The notes: generated from the letters alone by a model not told the origin. Numbered from the stretch's first letter, positions 43,523-52,874 are shown. The stretch is 64,000 nt of DNA from Janibacter cremeus (GCF_013409205.1 NZ_JACCAE010000001.1:2604001-2668000), one strand, 5' to 3'. Made by a program: numbers and translations.

Positions 43523-44701
43523 GTGAGCGCCAACCCAGACTTCGACCTGTTCCGCACCTCCGAGGACCACGAGACCATCCGCGAGGCGGTGAGGGCGATC
43601 GCGGAGGACAAGATCGCCCCCTTCGCCGCGGCGGTGGACGAGGAGTCCCGCTTCCCGGCGGAGGCCAACAAGGCCCTCATCGACGCCGACTTCCACGCGG
43701 CCCACGTCGCGGAGGAGCACGGTGGCGTCGGTGCGGACGCCCTCGCGGTGTCCATCATCATCGAGGAGGTCGCGCGCGTCTGTGCCTCGTCCTCGCTCAT
43801 CCCCGCGGTGAACAAGCTCGGCTCGATGCCGGTCATCCTGGCCGGGTCCGAGGAGCTCAACGCGAGGTACATGCCGCGACTGGCGAAGGGGGAGGGATTC
43901 TCCTACGGCCTGTCCGAGCGGGAGGCCGGCTCCGACACCGCCGGGATGAAGTGCAAGGCCACCCGGGACGGCGACGACTGGGTCCTCAATGGGCAGAAGG
44001 CGTGGATCACCAACGCCGGTGAGTCCGAGCTGTACACGGTCCTGGCCGTCACCGACCCGGACGGGCCGCGTGGCAACAACATCTCCGCCTTCGTGGTGGA
44101 GAAGTCCGACGAGGGCTTCGGCTTCTCGGAGAAGGAGCGCAAGCTCGGCATCAAGGGATCGCCCACCCGCGAGCTGCACTTCGACAGCTGCCGCATCCCC
44201 GGCGATCGCATCGTCGGTGCCGAGGGCGAGGGCCTGAAGATCGCGCTGCGCACGCTGGACCACACCCGTGTGACGATCGGCGCCCAGGCCGTCGGCATCG
44301 CACAGGGGGCTCTGGACGAGGCTCTCGCCTACGTCAAGGAGCGCAAGCAGTTCGGCAAGCACATCGCCGACTTCCAGGGCATCCAGTTCATGCTGGCTGA
44401 CATGGCGATGGAGCTCGAGGCAGCCCGCCAGATGGTCTATGTGGCCTCGGCCAAGTCCGAGCGCCACGACGACGACCTGCCCTTCTTCGGTGCAGCGGCC
44501 AAGGCGTTCGCCTCCGACGTCGCCATGAAGGTCACGACCGACGCCGTCCAGCTGCTCGGTGGTGCCGGCTACACACGTGACTTCCCGCTGGAGCGGATGA
44601 TGCGCGACGCCAAGATCACCCAGATCTACGAGGGCACCAATCAGGTCCAGCGGGTCGTGATGGCACGTCAGCTTCTCAAGGGCCTGCCGACCTCGCGCTG
44701 A
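43523..44701 (+). CDS. Acyl-CoA dehydrogenase (FadE25-like)
   Basis: 392 residues. FAD-dependent acyl-CoA dehydrogenase: LSEREAGSDTAGMKCKA, WVLNGQKAWITNAGE, and the catalytic glutamate in IYEGTNQVQRVVMARQLL. GTG 43523 follows TAGCAT by 8 nt. It lies next to purK/purE, as fadE25 does in mycobacteria. It differs from the MerR-linked enzyme at 22.7 kb, so two paralogues with separate regulation are present. A bidirectional hairpin at 44871-44905 follows after about 170 bp. Confidence 0.92.
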   Translation: MSANPDFDLFRTSEDHETIREAVRAIAEDKIAPFAAAVDEESRFPAEANKALIDADFHAAHVAEEHGGVGADALAVSIIIEEVARVCASSSLIPAVNKLGSMPVILAGSEELNARYMPRLAKGEGFSYGLSEREAGSDTAGMKCKATRDGDDWVLNGQKAWITNAGESELYTVLAVTDPDGPRGNNISAFVVEKSDEGFGFSEKERKLGIKGSPTRELHFDSCRIPGDRIVGAEGEGLKIALRTLDHTRVTIGAQAVGIAQGALDEALAYVKERKQFGKHIADFQGIQFMLADMAMELEAARQMVYVASAKSERHDDDLPFFGAAAKAFASDVAMKVTTDAVQLLGGAGYTRDFPLERMMRDAKITQIYEGTNQVQRVVMARQLLKGLPTSR

Positions 44702-44826
44702 ACTCTGGCATGCACGGACGGCGGATGGCGCCGGCACTTGGCGCACCGCCCGGACTCCTTGGCCCGGGCGCTCGCCGTGTCGTGACGGTCCGGGCGGCGG
44801 CCTGAGTCGTGCGCGACCCCATCCAT
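44668..44826 (-). CDS. Possible small CxxC protein
   Basis: A 52-residue frame begins at ATG 44826 and ends at TGA 44668. Its centre reads ESGRCAKCRRHPPSVHARV, a CxxC pair with nearby histidines like a small zinc ribbon. The last 34 bp overlap the 3' end of the acyl-CoA dehydrogenase on the other strand. No clear Shine-Dalgarno or -10 box stands before the ATG. It fills an otherwise gene-free stretch of about 170 bp. It could be a real small protein or chance. Confidence 0.25.
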   Translation of the reverse strand: MDGVAHDSGRRPDRHDTASARAKESGRCAKCRRHPPSVHARVQREVGRPLRS

Positions 44827-44870
44827 CGTCCGTGTCGGTCACCGCTCCATCCGCTGGTCCCGCGGACGCC

Positions 44871-44905
44871 ACGAAGGCCCCCGCTCGGTGAGCGGGGGCC
44901 TTCGT
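44871..44905. terminator. Bidirectional hairpin terminator
   Basis: A 16-bp perfect inverted repeat, ACGAAGGCCCCCGCTC (44871-44886) with 44890-44905, loop GGT. It lies 7 bp before the stop of the convergent hydroxyacyl-CoA dehydrogenase gene. Confidence 0.88.
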
Positions 44906-44911
44906 CGTGAA

Positions 44912-45772
44912 TCAGCCGTCGTAGGTGTAGAACCCACGCCCGACCTTGCGGCCGAGCAGGCCCGCGTCGACCATGCGGGCGAGCAGCGGCGGGGGAGCGT
45001 AGAGCGGCTCCTTGAACTCCTCGTAGAGCGACTGGGCGACCGCCATCGTCGTGTCCAGGCCGATCAGATCCGCCAGGGCCAGAGGGCCCTGCGGGTGGGC
45101 AGCACCGAGCACGAAGCCCTGGTCGATGTCCTCGGCGGTGGCGAAGCCGGACTCGTACATCCGGATCGCGCTGAGGATGAACGGGATGAGCAGGCTGTTG
45201 ACGACGAAACCGGCCCGGTCCTGACAGGTGATCGCGTGCTTGCCCAGCTTGCCGTCGACGTAGGCGCGGGCACGCTCCGTCGTCTCCTCGGCCGTCATCA
45301 GGGAGGGGACGAGCTCGACGAGCTTGAGCACGGGTACCGGGTTGAAGAAGTGCACGCCGAGGACGTTGCCCGGGCGCTTGGTCACGGTCGCGAGCTTCAT
45401 GATCGGGATCGAGCTGGTGTTGGAGGCCAGGATCGCCTCGGGCGACTCGACGATCTCGTCGAGCTGCTTGAAGAGGTCGACCTTCGCGGACTCGTCCTCG
45501 ACGATGGCCTCGACGACCATGTCCCGGTCGGCGAGCTGACTCAGCTCGGTGACGACCCGGATGCGCGCGAGGACGGCGTCCGCGCTGTCGAGCCGCCCAC
45601 GCTCCTCGGCCCGCCGCAGCGACTTCTCCAGTCGACCACGGCCGGCGTCGGCGCGTTCCTGACTCGACTCCACGACGACGACGTCCGAGCCGGCGCGAGC
45701 GCACACCTCGGCGATACCCGCGCCCATGAGGCCGCATCCCACGACCCCGATTGCGTCCATGCTGTTGTCCAT
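44912..45772 (-). CDS. 3-hydroxyacyl-CoA (3-hydroxybutyryl-CoA) dehydrogenase
   Basis: 286 residues. N-terminal NAD-binding domain GVVGCGLMGAGIAEVCARAG, catalytic segment GVHFFNPVPVLKLVELVPS with the His-Glu pair, and a C-terminal dimerisation domain (GFVVNSLLIPFILSAIRMYESG, GRKVGRGFYTYDG). It interconverts 3-hydroxyacyl- and 3-oxoacyl-CoA. ATG 45772 is preferred over ATG 45760 because TAGTGT stands 7 nt before it. With the acyl-CoA dehydrogenases and the CoA-transferase it covers steps of beta-oxidation or ketone-body use. Confidence 0.93.
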   Translation of the reverse strand: MDNSMDAIGVVGCGLMGAGIAEVCARAGSDVVVVESSQERADAGRGRLEKSLRRAEERGRLDSADAVLARIRVVTELSQLADRDMVVEAIVEDESAKVDLFKQLDEIVESPEAILASNTSSIPIMKLATVTKRPGNVLGVHFFNPVPVLKLVELVPSLMTAEETTERARAYVDGKLGKHAITCQDRAGFVVNSLLIPFILSAIRMYESGFATAEDIDQGFVLGAAHPQGPLALADLIGLDTTMAVAQSLYEEFKEPLYAPPPLLARMVDAGLLGRKVGRGFYTYDG

Positions 45773-45824
45773 GGCAGTCACACTAACGTCCGTGTGACCA
45801 CGCTCACGCGGCCGGGGGCAGGCA

Positions 45825-47153
45825 TCAACCGTCGTCGGGCGTGATCGACAGCGGCTCGTCTGCCCGCAGGTCGGCGAAGAGCTGCTCTGCCCGGGCCTCG
45901 TCCCACTGCACGGCCGTCCCGGCCGGAGTCGGCAGGCTGGTGTTGCTGGTGGGGACGGCCAAGGAGTTGCCGTCACCCGAGGAGATCCCGCGGAACGCCC
46001 ACAGCGCCAGCGCCGTGCTGATCATCGAGTCGTCCTCGCCCACGGTCAGTGCGCCGGCGCTCGAGGTGCCCAGGGCGTGCACGCGCCACGGGAGCAGCAG
46101 GTTGGCCGGGGAAATGACCTTGTCCGTCAGGGCGCCGAGGAACTCTCGCTGGCGCTGGGCCCGACCAAGGTCGCCCTTGGGATCGGAGTAGCGGGCTCGC
46201 ACGTAGCCCAGGGCGGTCTTGCCGTCGAGGACCTGGCACCCGGGCTGGAGGTTGATGTGTGCCTTCTCGTCGTCCATGGCGTTCTTGACGCAGATCTCGA
46301 CCCCGTCCACGGCATCGACGACGTGGGCGAAACCGCCGAAGCCGATCTCCATGTAGCCGTCCATCTTCAGGCCGGTGTTGTGCTCGATCGTCTCGGTTAG
46401 CAGCTCCGCGCCGCCGATGCTGAAGGAGGCGTTGATCTTGTTCATCCCGTGGCCGGGGATCTCGACATAGGAGTCGCGGGGGATCGACACCAGTGTCGAG
46501 GGGCCGCTGCCGGTGTGCAGCACGAGGATCGAGTCGGTGCGGGCACCCCCGGTGTCGCTCCCGGTGCCGAGCCGCTTCTGCTCATCCGAGGTCAGCCCGG
46601 CGCGGGAGTCGCTGCCGACGAGGAGGACGTTGCGTCCATCGCTGGAGGGGCGGTCGCCGTCCGGGGAGGCATCGACCTTGCCGACCTGGGCCCACGAGGC
46701 ACTGACGGCCCAGAACATGCCGGCGACCCAGGCCAGGACGAGGACGAGCAGTACCGACACGAACGTGCGGCCCGGCCGTCGGCGCCGAGGACGAGCGGGG
46801 CCGCGCCCCCCGGCGCCACCGGCTCCCCCCGTGCCGCCCGTGGCGCGCGCGGGCCGGCCGCCATGTGGACCCTCTCCGGCGGGGCGCGAGGGGGGAGTCC
46901 CGGTGGGCATCACCCGGGTGCTGGGCTCGCCCCCGCTCGCCGGAGGACGTCGCGCAGCGTGGGGACGCTGGGCCGACTGGCCGCCACCGGCCGGACGTGC
47001 CGGACGCTCGCGCCGGCCGGTCGGGATCGCCCGGGCCGTGTCGTCACCGTCTCGACGGCCTCGTCGGGCGTCGAAGACGATCGCGTCGTCGTCGCGGCCT
47101 CCGGACGGGGGGTCGCCGGAGGGCCGACGGGGGCGGGAGGGGCGATCAGGCAT
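45825..47153 (-). CDS. LytR-CpsA-Psr (LCP) family cell-wall polymer ligase
   Basis: 442 residues. A long Arg/Pro/Gly-rich cytosolic tail (1-128), one membrane helix at about 131-151, and an extracytoplasmic LCP domain: GSDSRAG, GARTDSILVLH, SIPRDSYVEIPGHGMNKINASFSIGG, and YVRARYSDPKGDLGRAQRQR, with the arginines and aspartates that bind polyprenyl pyrophosphate. LCP enzymes attach glycopolymers to peptidoglycan. ATG 47153 follows TATCCT by 7 nt. It is divergent from a glycosyltransferase with 95 bp between. Mycobacterial Rv3267 (Lcp1) is in the equivalent place. Confidence 0.93.
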   Translation of the reverse strand: MPDRPSRPRRPSGDPPSGGRDDDAIVFDARRGRRDGDDTARAIPTGRRERPARPAGGGQSAQRPHAARRPPASGGEPSTRVMPTGTPPSRPAGEGPHGGRPARATGGTGGAGGAGGRGPARPRRRRPGRTFVSVLLVLVLAWVAGMFWAVSASWAQVGKVDASPDGDRPSSDGRNVLLVGSDSRAGLTSDEQKRLGTGSDTGGARTDSILVLHTGSGPSTLVSIPRDSYVEIPGHGMNKINASFSIGGAELLTETIEHNTGLKMDGYMEIGFGGFAHVVDAVDGVEICVKNAMDDEKAHINLQPGCQVLDGKTALGYVRARYSDPKGDLGRAQRQREFLGALTDKVISPANLLLPWRVHALGTSSAGALTVGEDDSMISTALALWAFRGISSGDGNSLAVPTSNTSLPTPAGTAVQWDEARAEQLFADLRADEPLSITPDDG

Positions 47154-47248
47154 GCGAACGAGGATATGAGCAAAAGAGCCCGCAACCCGCATGATGCGAG
47201 CGGCGAGTCCCGGGAGCGGTGGTCGTGACCTTGTCCATACTGGAGCCC

Positions 47249-48226
47249 GTGTCTTCCCGAGTGAGCGTCATCATGCCCGTCCTGGACGAGGAGCGGCACC
47301 TCGCGGAGTCGGTCCGGCAGATCCTGCGTCAGGACTGGCCCGGCGAGCTGGAGATCGTGCTCGCCGTCGGTCCGTCGAGTGACCGGACCGCCGAGGTCGC
47401 GGCCGAGCTGGCGGCGGCGGACCCCCGGGTGCGGGCCGTGCCCAATCTCTCCGGGCGCACCCCGGATGCGCTCAATGCCGCGATCGCCGCGTCGAGCGGG
47501 GAGATCATCGCGCGGGTGGATGCGCATGCCGAGATTCCGAGGGACTACCTGAGCACCGCCGTCGCGACCCTGGCGCAGACGGGGGCCGACAACGTCGGCG
47601 GGGTCATGAACGCGGTCGGGGTCAGCGACCTCGAGCGCGCGATCGCCTGTGCGATGAAGTCCCCCCTGGGTGTCGGCGGCGCCCGGTTCCACACCGGAGG
47701 GGGAGCCGGGGAGGCGGACACCGTCTACCTCGGGGTCTTCCGCAGGGAAGCACTCGAGCGGGTCGGTGGCTACGACCCGCACTTCGCCCGTGCCCAGGAC
47801 TGGGAGATGAACCACCGCATCCGCGCCGGCGGTGGCCGGGTGTGGTTCACCCCCGACCTCGTCGTCACCTACCGGCCCCGGTCCACCGTGAGGCGGCTGG
47901 CCGATCAGTACTTCAACTACGGACGCTGGCGTCGCGTCGTCGCCCGCCAGCACCCCGGCACGGCGAACGCCCGCTACCTGGCCCCGCCCGCCATGGTCGT
48001 GGGTACCCTCGCGGCCGGCGTCCTGGGCATCGCGTGGCGGCCCGCGTGGTTGGTCCCCGCCGGTTACGCGGCGGCCGTCTCCGTCGGCGGCTGGCTCATC
48101 GCGAAGGGAGAGCCCGCCCCCGTGCGTGCCCGCGTCCCCCTCGCGATCGTCACCATGCACTGGTCCTGGGGGATCGGTTTCCTCACCAGCCCCAAGAACC
48201 TCGCCAAGCCGGACCACAAGGCCTGA
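47249..48226 (+). CDS. Family 2 glycosyltransferase (ExoA-like)
   Basis: 325 residues from GTG 47249, which follows CATACT by 7 nt. GT-A fold: VSVIMPVLDEERHLAESV, then the DxD-like ARVDAHAEIP. The acceptor-side motif YLGVFRREALERVGGYDPHF-type and AQDWEMNHRIRAGGGRVWF lead to two or three C-terminal hydrophobic helices that anchor it in the membrane. It probably extends a lipid-linked envelope polysaccharide that the adjacent LCP protein could ligate. The sugar donor is not evident. Confidence 0.9.
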   Translation: MSSRVSVIMPVLDEERHLAESVRQILRQDWPGELEIVLAVGPSSDRTAEVAAELAAADPRVRAVPNLSGRTPDALNAAIAASSGEIIARVDAHAEIPRDYLSTAVATLAQTGADNVGGVMNAVGVSDLERAIACAMKSPLGVGGARFHTGGGAGEADTVYLGVFRREALERVGGYDPHFARAQDWEMNHRIRAGGGRVWFTPDLVVTYRPRSTVRRLADQYFNYGRWRRVVARQHPGTANARYLAPPAMVVGTLAAGVLGIAWRPAWLVPAGYAAAVSVGGWLIAKGEPAPVRARVPLAIVTMHWSWGIGFLTSPKNLAKPDHKA

Positions 48227-48555
48227 GGCGGCCCACCCTTTTTGCCCCGGAGGTCTTGGGGCGACCGGGAAGCCGCGATCTGACCGCGAAATGATGTGGT
48301 CATCCGAAGGCTTCACGGCCCGATCGAGGTATCCCGGCCATGATGGCGAAGGAGGGATGGGTTCCCAGCGGACGGGGGAAGGGTGAGGTCGGCACGACTC
48401 AGCGCGGACCGGGGACGGCCCCACGGCGCGCAGCCCAAGGGCCGCGCCCCACCCCTTCGTCGGGAGCGGTGGCACGGCCCCACTGCGCGCAGCCCAAGGG
48501 CCGCGCCCCACCCCTTCGTCGGGAGCGGTGGCACTGCCCGGTGGGGCTCGGAAGG
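48227..48555. other. Gene-free stretch with a tandem repeat
   Basis: Between the glycosyltransferase and the CoA-transferase, convergent. I see no convincing gene. It holds TTTTTG at about 48238, which could end the glycosyltransferase transcript, and the 59-bp tandem repeat at 48415-48532. Confidence 0.6.
48415..48532. repeat. 59-bp direct repeat, two copies
   Basis: 48415-48473 and 48474-48532 are nearly identical, with a G/T difference at the eleventh base. Each contains CGCGCAGCCCAAGGGCCGCG, an internal inverted repeat around CCCAAGGG. No reading frame across it is convincing. Confidence 0.85.
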
Positions 48556-49194
48556 TCAGGTCAAGTCGACGGTGAGGCTCGCCCCCGTCTTCTCGCGAAC
48601 CTCGTCCTCGGTCACACCGGGGGCGAGGTCGCGCAGGACGAGACCGTCGTCGGTGACGTCGATGACGGCCAGGTCGGTGATGATCCGTTGGACGACGCCC
48701 TTGCCGGTCAGGGGCAACTCACACTCCGGGAGGATCTTCGGGGTGCCGTCCTTGGCGGTGTGGTCCATGAGGACGATGACCTTCTTGGCGCCGTGGACGA
48801 GGTCCATCGCGCCGCCCATGCCCTTGACCATCTTGCCGGGGATCATCCAGTTGGCGATGTCGCCGTTCTCGGCGACCTGCATGGCACCGAGGATCGCCGC
48901 GTCGACCTTCCGGCCGCGGATCATCCCGAAGCTCGTGGCCGAGTCGAAGATCGAGGCGCCCTTGCGCAGGGTCACGGTCTCCTTGCCGGCGTTGATCAGG
49001 TCGGCGTCGATGTCCGCCTCGGTGGGGTAGGGACCGACGCCGAGGATGCCGTTCTCGGACTGCAGGACGATCTCGACGTCGTCGGGCACGTAGTTCGGCA
49101 CGAGCGTCGGCATGCCGATGCCGAGGTTGACGTAGTCGCCGTCCTGGAGTTCCCGGGCCGCGCGCTCGGCCATCTGCTCACGGGTGAGTGCCAT
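48556..49194 (-). CDS. scoB: 3-oxoacid CoA-transferase subunit B
   Basis: 212 residues. The catalytic glutamate that forms the glutamyl-CoA thioester is in [11 protein letters not shown]. Also visible are [12 protein letters not shown] near the N-terminus, and [24 protein letters not shown]. It transfers CoA between succinyl-CoA (or acetyl-CoA) and an acetoacetate-type acid. Translation from ATG 49194 starts one base after the subunit A stop, so the two are coupled as an A-B heterodimer. Confidence 0.93.
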   Translation of the reverse strand: MALTREQMAERAARELQDGDYVNLGIGMPTLVPNYVPDDVEIVLQSENGILGVGPYPTEADIDADLINAGKETVTLRKGASIFDSATSFGMIRGRKVDAAILGAMQVAENGDIANWMIPGKMVKGMGGAMDLVHGAKKVIVLMDHTAKDGTPKILPECELPLTGKGVVQRIITDLAVIDVTDDGLVLRDLAPGVTEDEVREKTGASLTVDLT

Positions 49195-49195
49195 C

Positions 49196-50005
49196 TCAGG
49201 CCTCCTTGCTCTCGTCGCTGATGGTGCGCTTCTCGATCCGCTTGTCGGCGGCCTGCTGCGGCGTCAGGGGGACGACGCGGTGGACGTAGATGCCCGGCAG
49301 GTGGACGTCCGCGGGGTCGATGTCGCCGGGCTCGACGAGCTCCTCGACCTCGGCGATCGTCACCTGGCCGGACATCGCGCACAGCGGGTTGAAATTGCGG
49401 GTGGTCGTCTCGAAGACGAGGTTGCCGTGCCGGTCGCCCCGGGTGGCGCGCACCAGCGCGTAGTCGGCGGTGATGGCCTCCTCGAGGACGAATTCGTGCT
49501 CGGTGTCGACCACCGTGCCGTCGGCGGCTCGCTCCTTGACCGCGAAGGTGCGGGTCTCCTTGGCAGGAGAGGAGACGGCGACGTTCCCGTCGGTGTCGTA
49601 GCGCCACGGGAGGCCGCCGTCGGCGATCTGGGTGCCGACACCCGTGCGGGTCCAGAAGCCGGCGATACCGGATCCTCCGGCGCGCAGCTTCTCGGCGAGG
49701 GTGCCCTGCGGGGTGAGCTCGACCTCGAGCTCGCCGGAGAGGTACTGGCGGGCGAATTCCTTGTTCTCGCCGACGTAGGAGGAGACCATGCGGCGGATCT
49801 GGCCGCCGCCCAGCAGAACTCCCAGTCCCCAGTCGTCGACGCCGCAGTTGTTGGAGACGCACTCGAGATCCTTCACCCCCAACGCCTGGACGGAGTCGAT
49901 GAGCACGCTCGGGATGCCGCACAGCCCGAATCCGCCCACCGCGAGCGTGGCGCCGTCGGGGATGTCCGCGACGGCCTCGGCAGGTGAGGTGACAACTTTG
50001 TCCAT
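49196..50005 (-). CDS. scoA: 3-oxoacid CoA-transferase subunit A
   Basis: 269 residues. The family motif [17 protein letters not shown] is at residues 23-39, followed by [15 protein letters not shown] and [15 protein letters not shown]. The length is slightly over the usual about 235 because of extra sequence around residues 140-165 ([18 protein letters not shown]). ATG 50005 follows TAGGCT by 6 nt without a Shine-Dalgarno. With subunit B it would activate acetoacetate or a related acid for catabolism. Confidence 0.92.
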   Translation of the reverse strand: MDKVVTSPAEAVADIPDGATLAVGGFGLCGIPSVLIDSVQALGVKDLECVSNNCGVDDWGLGVLLGGGQIRRMVSSYVGENKEFARQYLSGELEVELTPQGTLAEKLRAGGSGIAGFWTRTGVGTQIADGGLPWRYDTDGNVAVSSPAKETRTFAVKERAADGTVVDTEHEFVLEEAITADYALVRATRGDRHGNLVFETTTRNFNPLCAMSGQVTIAEVEELVEPGDIDPADVHLPGIYVHRVVPLTPQQAADKRIEKRTISDESKEA

Positions 50006-50110
50006 GCCCAGAGCCTAACCAGACAGGGGGCGGTGGGTAGTGGGCGGGGAGCACATGGACGGGGACGAAGGGGGTGATCACAGGCTGGTGACGGCCCGCC
50101 ACCGAGAAGG

Positions 50111-50276
50111 AATGACAAGTATGTAATTGGCTTGTGGGGCTGGCGTGTCCTACGTGACCCGTGGAATAAGAGTGACTGGCCTGACTTCTGAGCACTCTGT
50201 GACGAGTGTGACGAATGAGGGTTCGTTTAAATCCGATCGGGTTCCCCTGCCCGTGCCCTCTCCTAGGAGCAGCCGC
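50111..50276 (+). promoter_or_regulatory. Long AT-richer leader of the wall hydrolase
   Basis: About 165 bp, clearly less GC-rich than the surroundings, between the divergent CoA-transferase and the hydrolase start. It contains ATGTAATT at 50121-50128 (also present in the whiB promoter), the inverted pair CACTC/GAGTG around 50197-50212 and two TGTGACGA copies. No riboswitch fold could be confirmed by eye. AGGAG about 8 nt before GTG 50277 is the ribosome site. Confidence 0.45.
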
Positions 50277-52874
50277 GTGTCACGTTCCGTCCGCCTGGTG
50301 GGCGCCGCCCTCATTCCGGCATTCGCCTTTCCCCTTGCCACCGGGAACGTGGCTCGAGCCGCCGTTCCCAGCCCGCCGACGAACAACAACCTGCCCGGCG
50401 ATCTCGACGTCGCCTCGCCGTACGTCCCGCAGGACACGTGTGACCCGAGGGCGAAGCCGGGCGTGCTCGCGTTCGCCCGCCTGGTGGCCAGCCACTACGG
50501 CGAGTACAACTACGGGATCTCGCGCAATTGCACCGGCGGCGTCACCGAGCACTCCGAGGGCCGCGCCCTGGACTGGATGCTCAACGCCTACGACAAGCAC
50601 GAGCGCGGCGTCGCGGACTCGGTCCTGGCGTGGCTCATGGCACCGGATGCGCAGGGACGGCAGGGAGCCATGGCCCGCCGCTTCGGCATCATGTACGTCA
50701 TCTGGGACCGCAAGATCTGGGGCACGTACCAGATGGACGCCGGCTGGCGTGACTACCACGGTCCCAACCCGCACACGGACCACATCCACTTCAGCTTCAG
50801 CTGGGACGGCGCCATGCAGCGCACCTCCTGGTGGACCGGCAAGGCCTGGACCGGGGTTTCGACCTCGCCCTCCGGCCCGTCCGTCCCGATCACTCCGCCG
50901 AAGTCCTACCCCACCCTCAGCGAGGGGGCGCGCGGACCGGACGTGCAGCTGGCGCAGAAGGTCATCGGCACCGGCGCCGACGGGGTCTTCGGTCCGGCGA
51001 CCAAGAGCGCGCTGATCTCCTGGCAGCGCAACCACGCAGTCCGCGCGACCGGAGTCCTGGACGCGGCGACGTGGGCCAAGATGGTCGCGCTCGGCAAGGT
51101 CCCGGCACGCGGGGAGTCCACCACGACACCGCCGACCACCCAGGACACCGTGCGCCTCGGCTCTCGCGGCGCGTCGGTCAAGGCACTGCAGCGCATCCTC
51201 GGCCTGTCCGTCGACGGCGTCTTCGGGCCGAAGACCAATGCCGCCGTGCGCGAGTTCCAGAAGGGCAAGGCCCTGAAGGTCAACGGGGTCGTCGACGGCA
51301 ACGTCTGGAAGGCCCTGAACGGCAAGAGCTACAAGAAGACGGGCTCCTCGGGCGGCACGACGAAGATCCCGGCGACGGTGCGCCAGGGGTCCACGGGCGC
51401 TGCGGTCAAGGAGCTGCAGCGTGAGCTGAAGATCGGCGTGGACGGCATCTTCGGGTCGCAGACGGCCTCGGCGGTCAGGTCTTTCCAGCGCAAGAAGTCG
51501 TTGAAGGTCAACGGGGTCGTGGACAGCAATGTCTGGAAGGCACTGAAGGGCATGTCGTACAAGAAGACGGGCGCCTCGGGTGGCTCGAAGGACGACTCCT
51601 CGAAGGATGATTCGTCCTCGTCGACGAAGATCCCGGCGACGGTGCGTCAGGGGTCGAAGGGGGCTGCGGTGAAGAAGTTGCAGCGGGCCCTGGACCTGAA
51701 GGTCGATGGGATCTTCGGGTCGAACACGGCCTCGGCGGTCAGGTCCTTCCAGCGAAAGAACTCCCTGGCGGCCGACGGCATCGTGGGGGCGAACACCTGG
51801 CGCAAGCTGCTCGGGTCGAAGGGGTCGTCGTCGGGTGGCTCGAAGGGCGGCGGTTCGTCGAAGGACGATTCCTCGAAGGGTGATTCGTCCTCGTCGACGA
51901 AGATCCCGGCGACGGTGCGTCAGGGGTCGAAGGGGGCTGCGGTGAAGAAGTTGCAGCGGGCCCTGGACCTGAAGGTCGATGGGATCTTCGGGTCGAACAC
52001 GGCCTCGGCGGTCAGGTCCTTCCAGCGAAAGAACTCCCTGGCGGCCGACGGCATCGTGGGGGCGAACACTTGGCGCAAGCTGCTCGGGTCGAAGGGGTCG
52101 TCGTCGGGTGGCTCGAAGGGCGGCGGTTCGTCGAAGGACGATTCCTCGAAGGGTGATTCGTCCTCGTCGACGAAGATCCCGGCGACGGTGCGTCAGGGGT
52201 CGAAGGGGGCTGCGGTGAAGAAGTTGCAGCGGGCCCTGGATCTGAAGGTCGATGGGATCTTCGGGTCGAACACGGCCTCGGCGGTCAGGTCCTTCCAGCG
52301 TCGCAACTCGCTGACGGCCGACGGCATCGTGGGGGCAAAGACGTGGGAGGCCCTGCTCTCCCGTGGCGGCGGTGCCCAGTCCATGGCACGGGCGTCCTTC
52401 CTCGGATCCGCCGGGGTGGCCACTGTCGCCACGACGACCGAGTTCGCCGGGCTGAAGTCGATGGTCCTCGCCGAGGGCACGCGCAGCGCGGCCGTGAAGA
52501 ACGTCCAGCAGGTCGTCGGCGGCGTCGCCGTCGACGGGGTCTTCGGCACGGCGACGGCGAAGGCGGTGCGCAGCTTCCAGAGCAGCCACGGGCTGCCGAT
52601 CACCGGCATGGTCGACGAGCAGACCTGGGATGCGCTCGAGGCGACGAAGTACCCCTTCCTCGCCTACCGCACCACGGTCCTCAAGCCGGACTCGACCGGC
52701 CCCGCGGTCACGGCACTGCAGTCGCGGCTCGGCATGCCCACCGATGGCGTGTACGGCCCGGCCACCGAGCAGGCGGTCCGCTCCCTGCAGGAGCGCAACG
52801 GGCTGACCCGGACCGGCTACGTCGGTGCGGTCACCTGGCAGGCCCTCGAGCGTGAGGTGCTCATCCCGGCCTGA
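50277..52874 (+). CDS. Secreted wall hydrolase: M15/ARB_07466-like domain plus eight peptidoglycan-binding repeats
   Basis: 865 residues. Signal peptide (about 1-27). Residues 45-195 form a peptidase M15/ARB_07466-type domain: HSEGRALDWMLNAYDKHERG supplies the first His and Asp, and HTDHIHFSFSWD supplies late histidines of a zinc site. Eight PG_binding_1 repeats follow (each with a DGxFGxxT and AVRxFQ core), joined by Ser/Lys/Gly/Asp-rich linkers. Repeats 4, 5 and 6 are almost identical in DNA. It probably binds and trims peptidoglycan outside the cell. GTG 50277 is set by AGGAG upstream and by the signal peptide. Hairpin 52896-52943 follows. Confidence 0.9.
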   Translation: MSRSVRLVGAALIPAFAFPLATGNVARAAVPSPPTNNNLPGDLDVASPYVPQDTCDPRAKPGVLAFARLVASHYGEYNYGISRNCTGGVTEHSEGRALDWMLNAYDKHERGVADSVLAWLMAPDAQGRQGAMARRFGIMYVIWDRKIWGTYQMDAGWRDYHGPNPHTDHIHFSFSWDGAMQRTSWWTGKAWTGVSTSPSGPSVPITPPKSYPTLSEGARGPDVQLAQKVIGTGADGVFGPATKSALISWQRNHAVRATGVLDAATWAKMVALGKVPARGESTTTPPTTQDTVRLGSRGASVKALQRILGLSVDGVFGPKTNAAVREFQKGKALKVNGVVDGNVWKALNGKSYKKTGSSGGTTKIPATVRQGSTGAAVKELQRELKIGVDGIFGSQTASAVRSFQRKKSLKVNGVVDSNVWKALKGMSYKKTGASGGSKDDSSKDDSSSSTKIPATVRQGSKGAAVKKLQRALDLKVDGIFGSNTASAVRSFQRKNSLAADGIVGANTWRKLLGSKGSSSGGSKGGGSSKDDSSKGDSSSSTKIPATVRQGSKGAAVKKLQRALDLKVDGIFGSNTASAVRSFQRKNSLAADGIVGANTWRKLLGSKGSSSGGSKGGGSSKDDSSKGDSSSSTKIPATVRQGSKGAAVKKLQRALDLKVDGIFGSNTASAVRSFQRRNSLTADGIVGAKTWEALLSRGGGAQSMARASFLGSAGVATVATTTEFAGLKSMVLAEGTRSAAVKNVQQVVGGVAVDGVFGTATAKAVRSFQSSHGLPITGMVDEQTWDALEATKYPFLAYRTTVLKPDSTGPAVTALQSRLGMPTDGVYGPATEQAVRSLQERNGLTRTGYVGAVTWQALEREVLIPA
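51612..52311. repeat. 273-bp near-identical tandem repeats inside the wall hydrolase gene
   Basis: Copies start at 51612, 51885 and 52158 (period 273 bp = 91 codons); the third diverges after about 52300. Each encodes a Ser-rich linker plus one peptidoglycan-binding domain. Copies one and two differ by very few bases. Such repeats can expand or contract by recombination. Confidence 0.9.

Noticed and set aside
50111..50276. A c-di-AMP (ydaO-type) riboswitch before the wall hydrolase
   Set aside because: Such riboswitches precede actinobacterial wall hydrolases, but I could not find the conserved core or a consistent fold.
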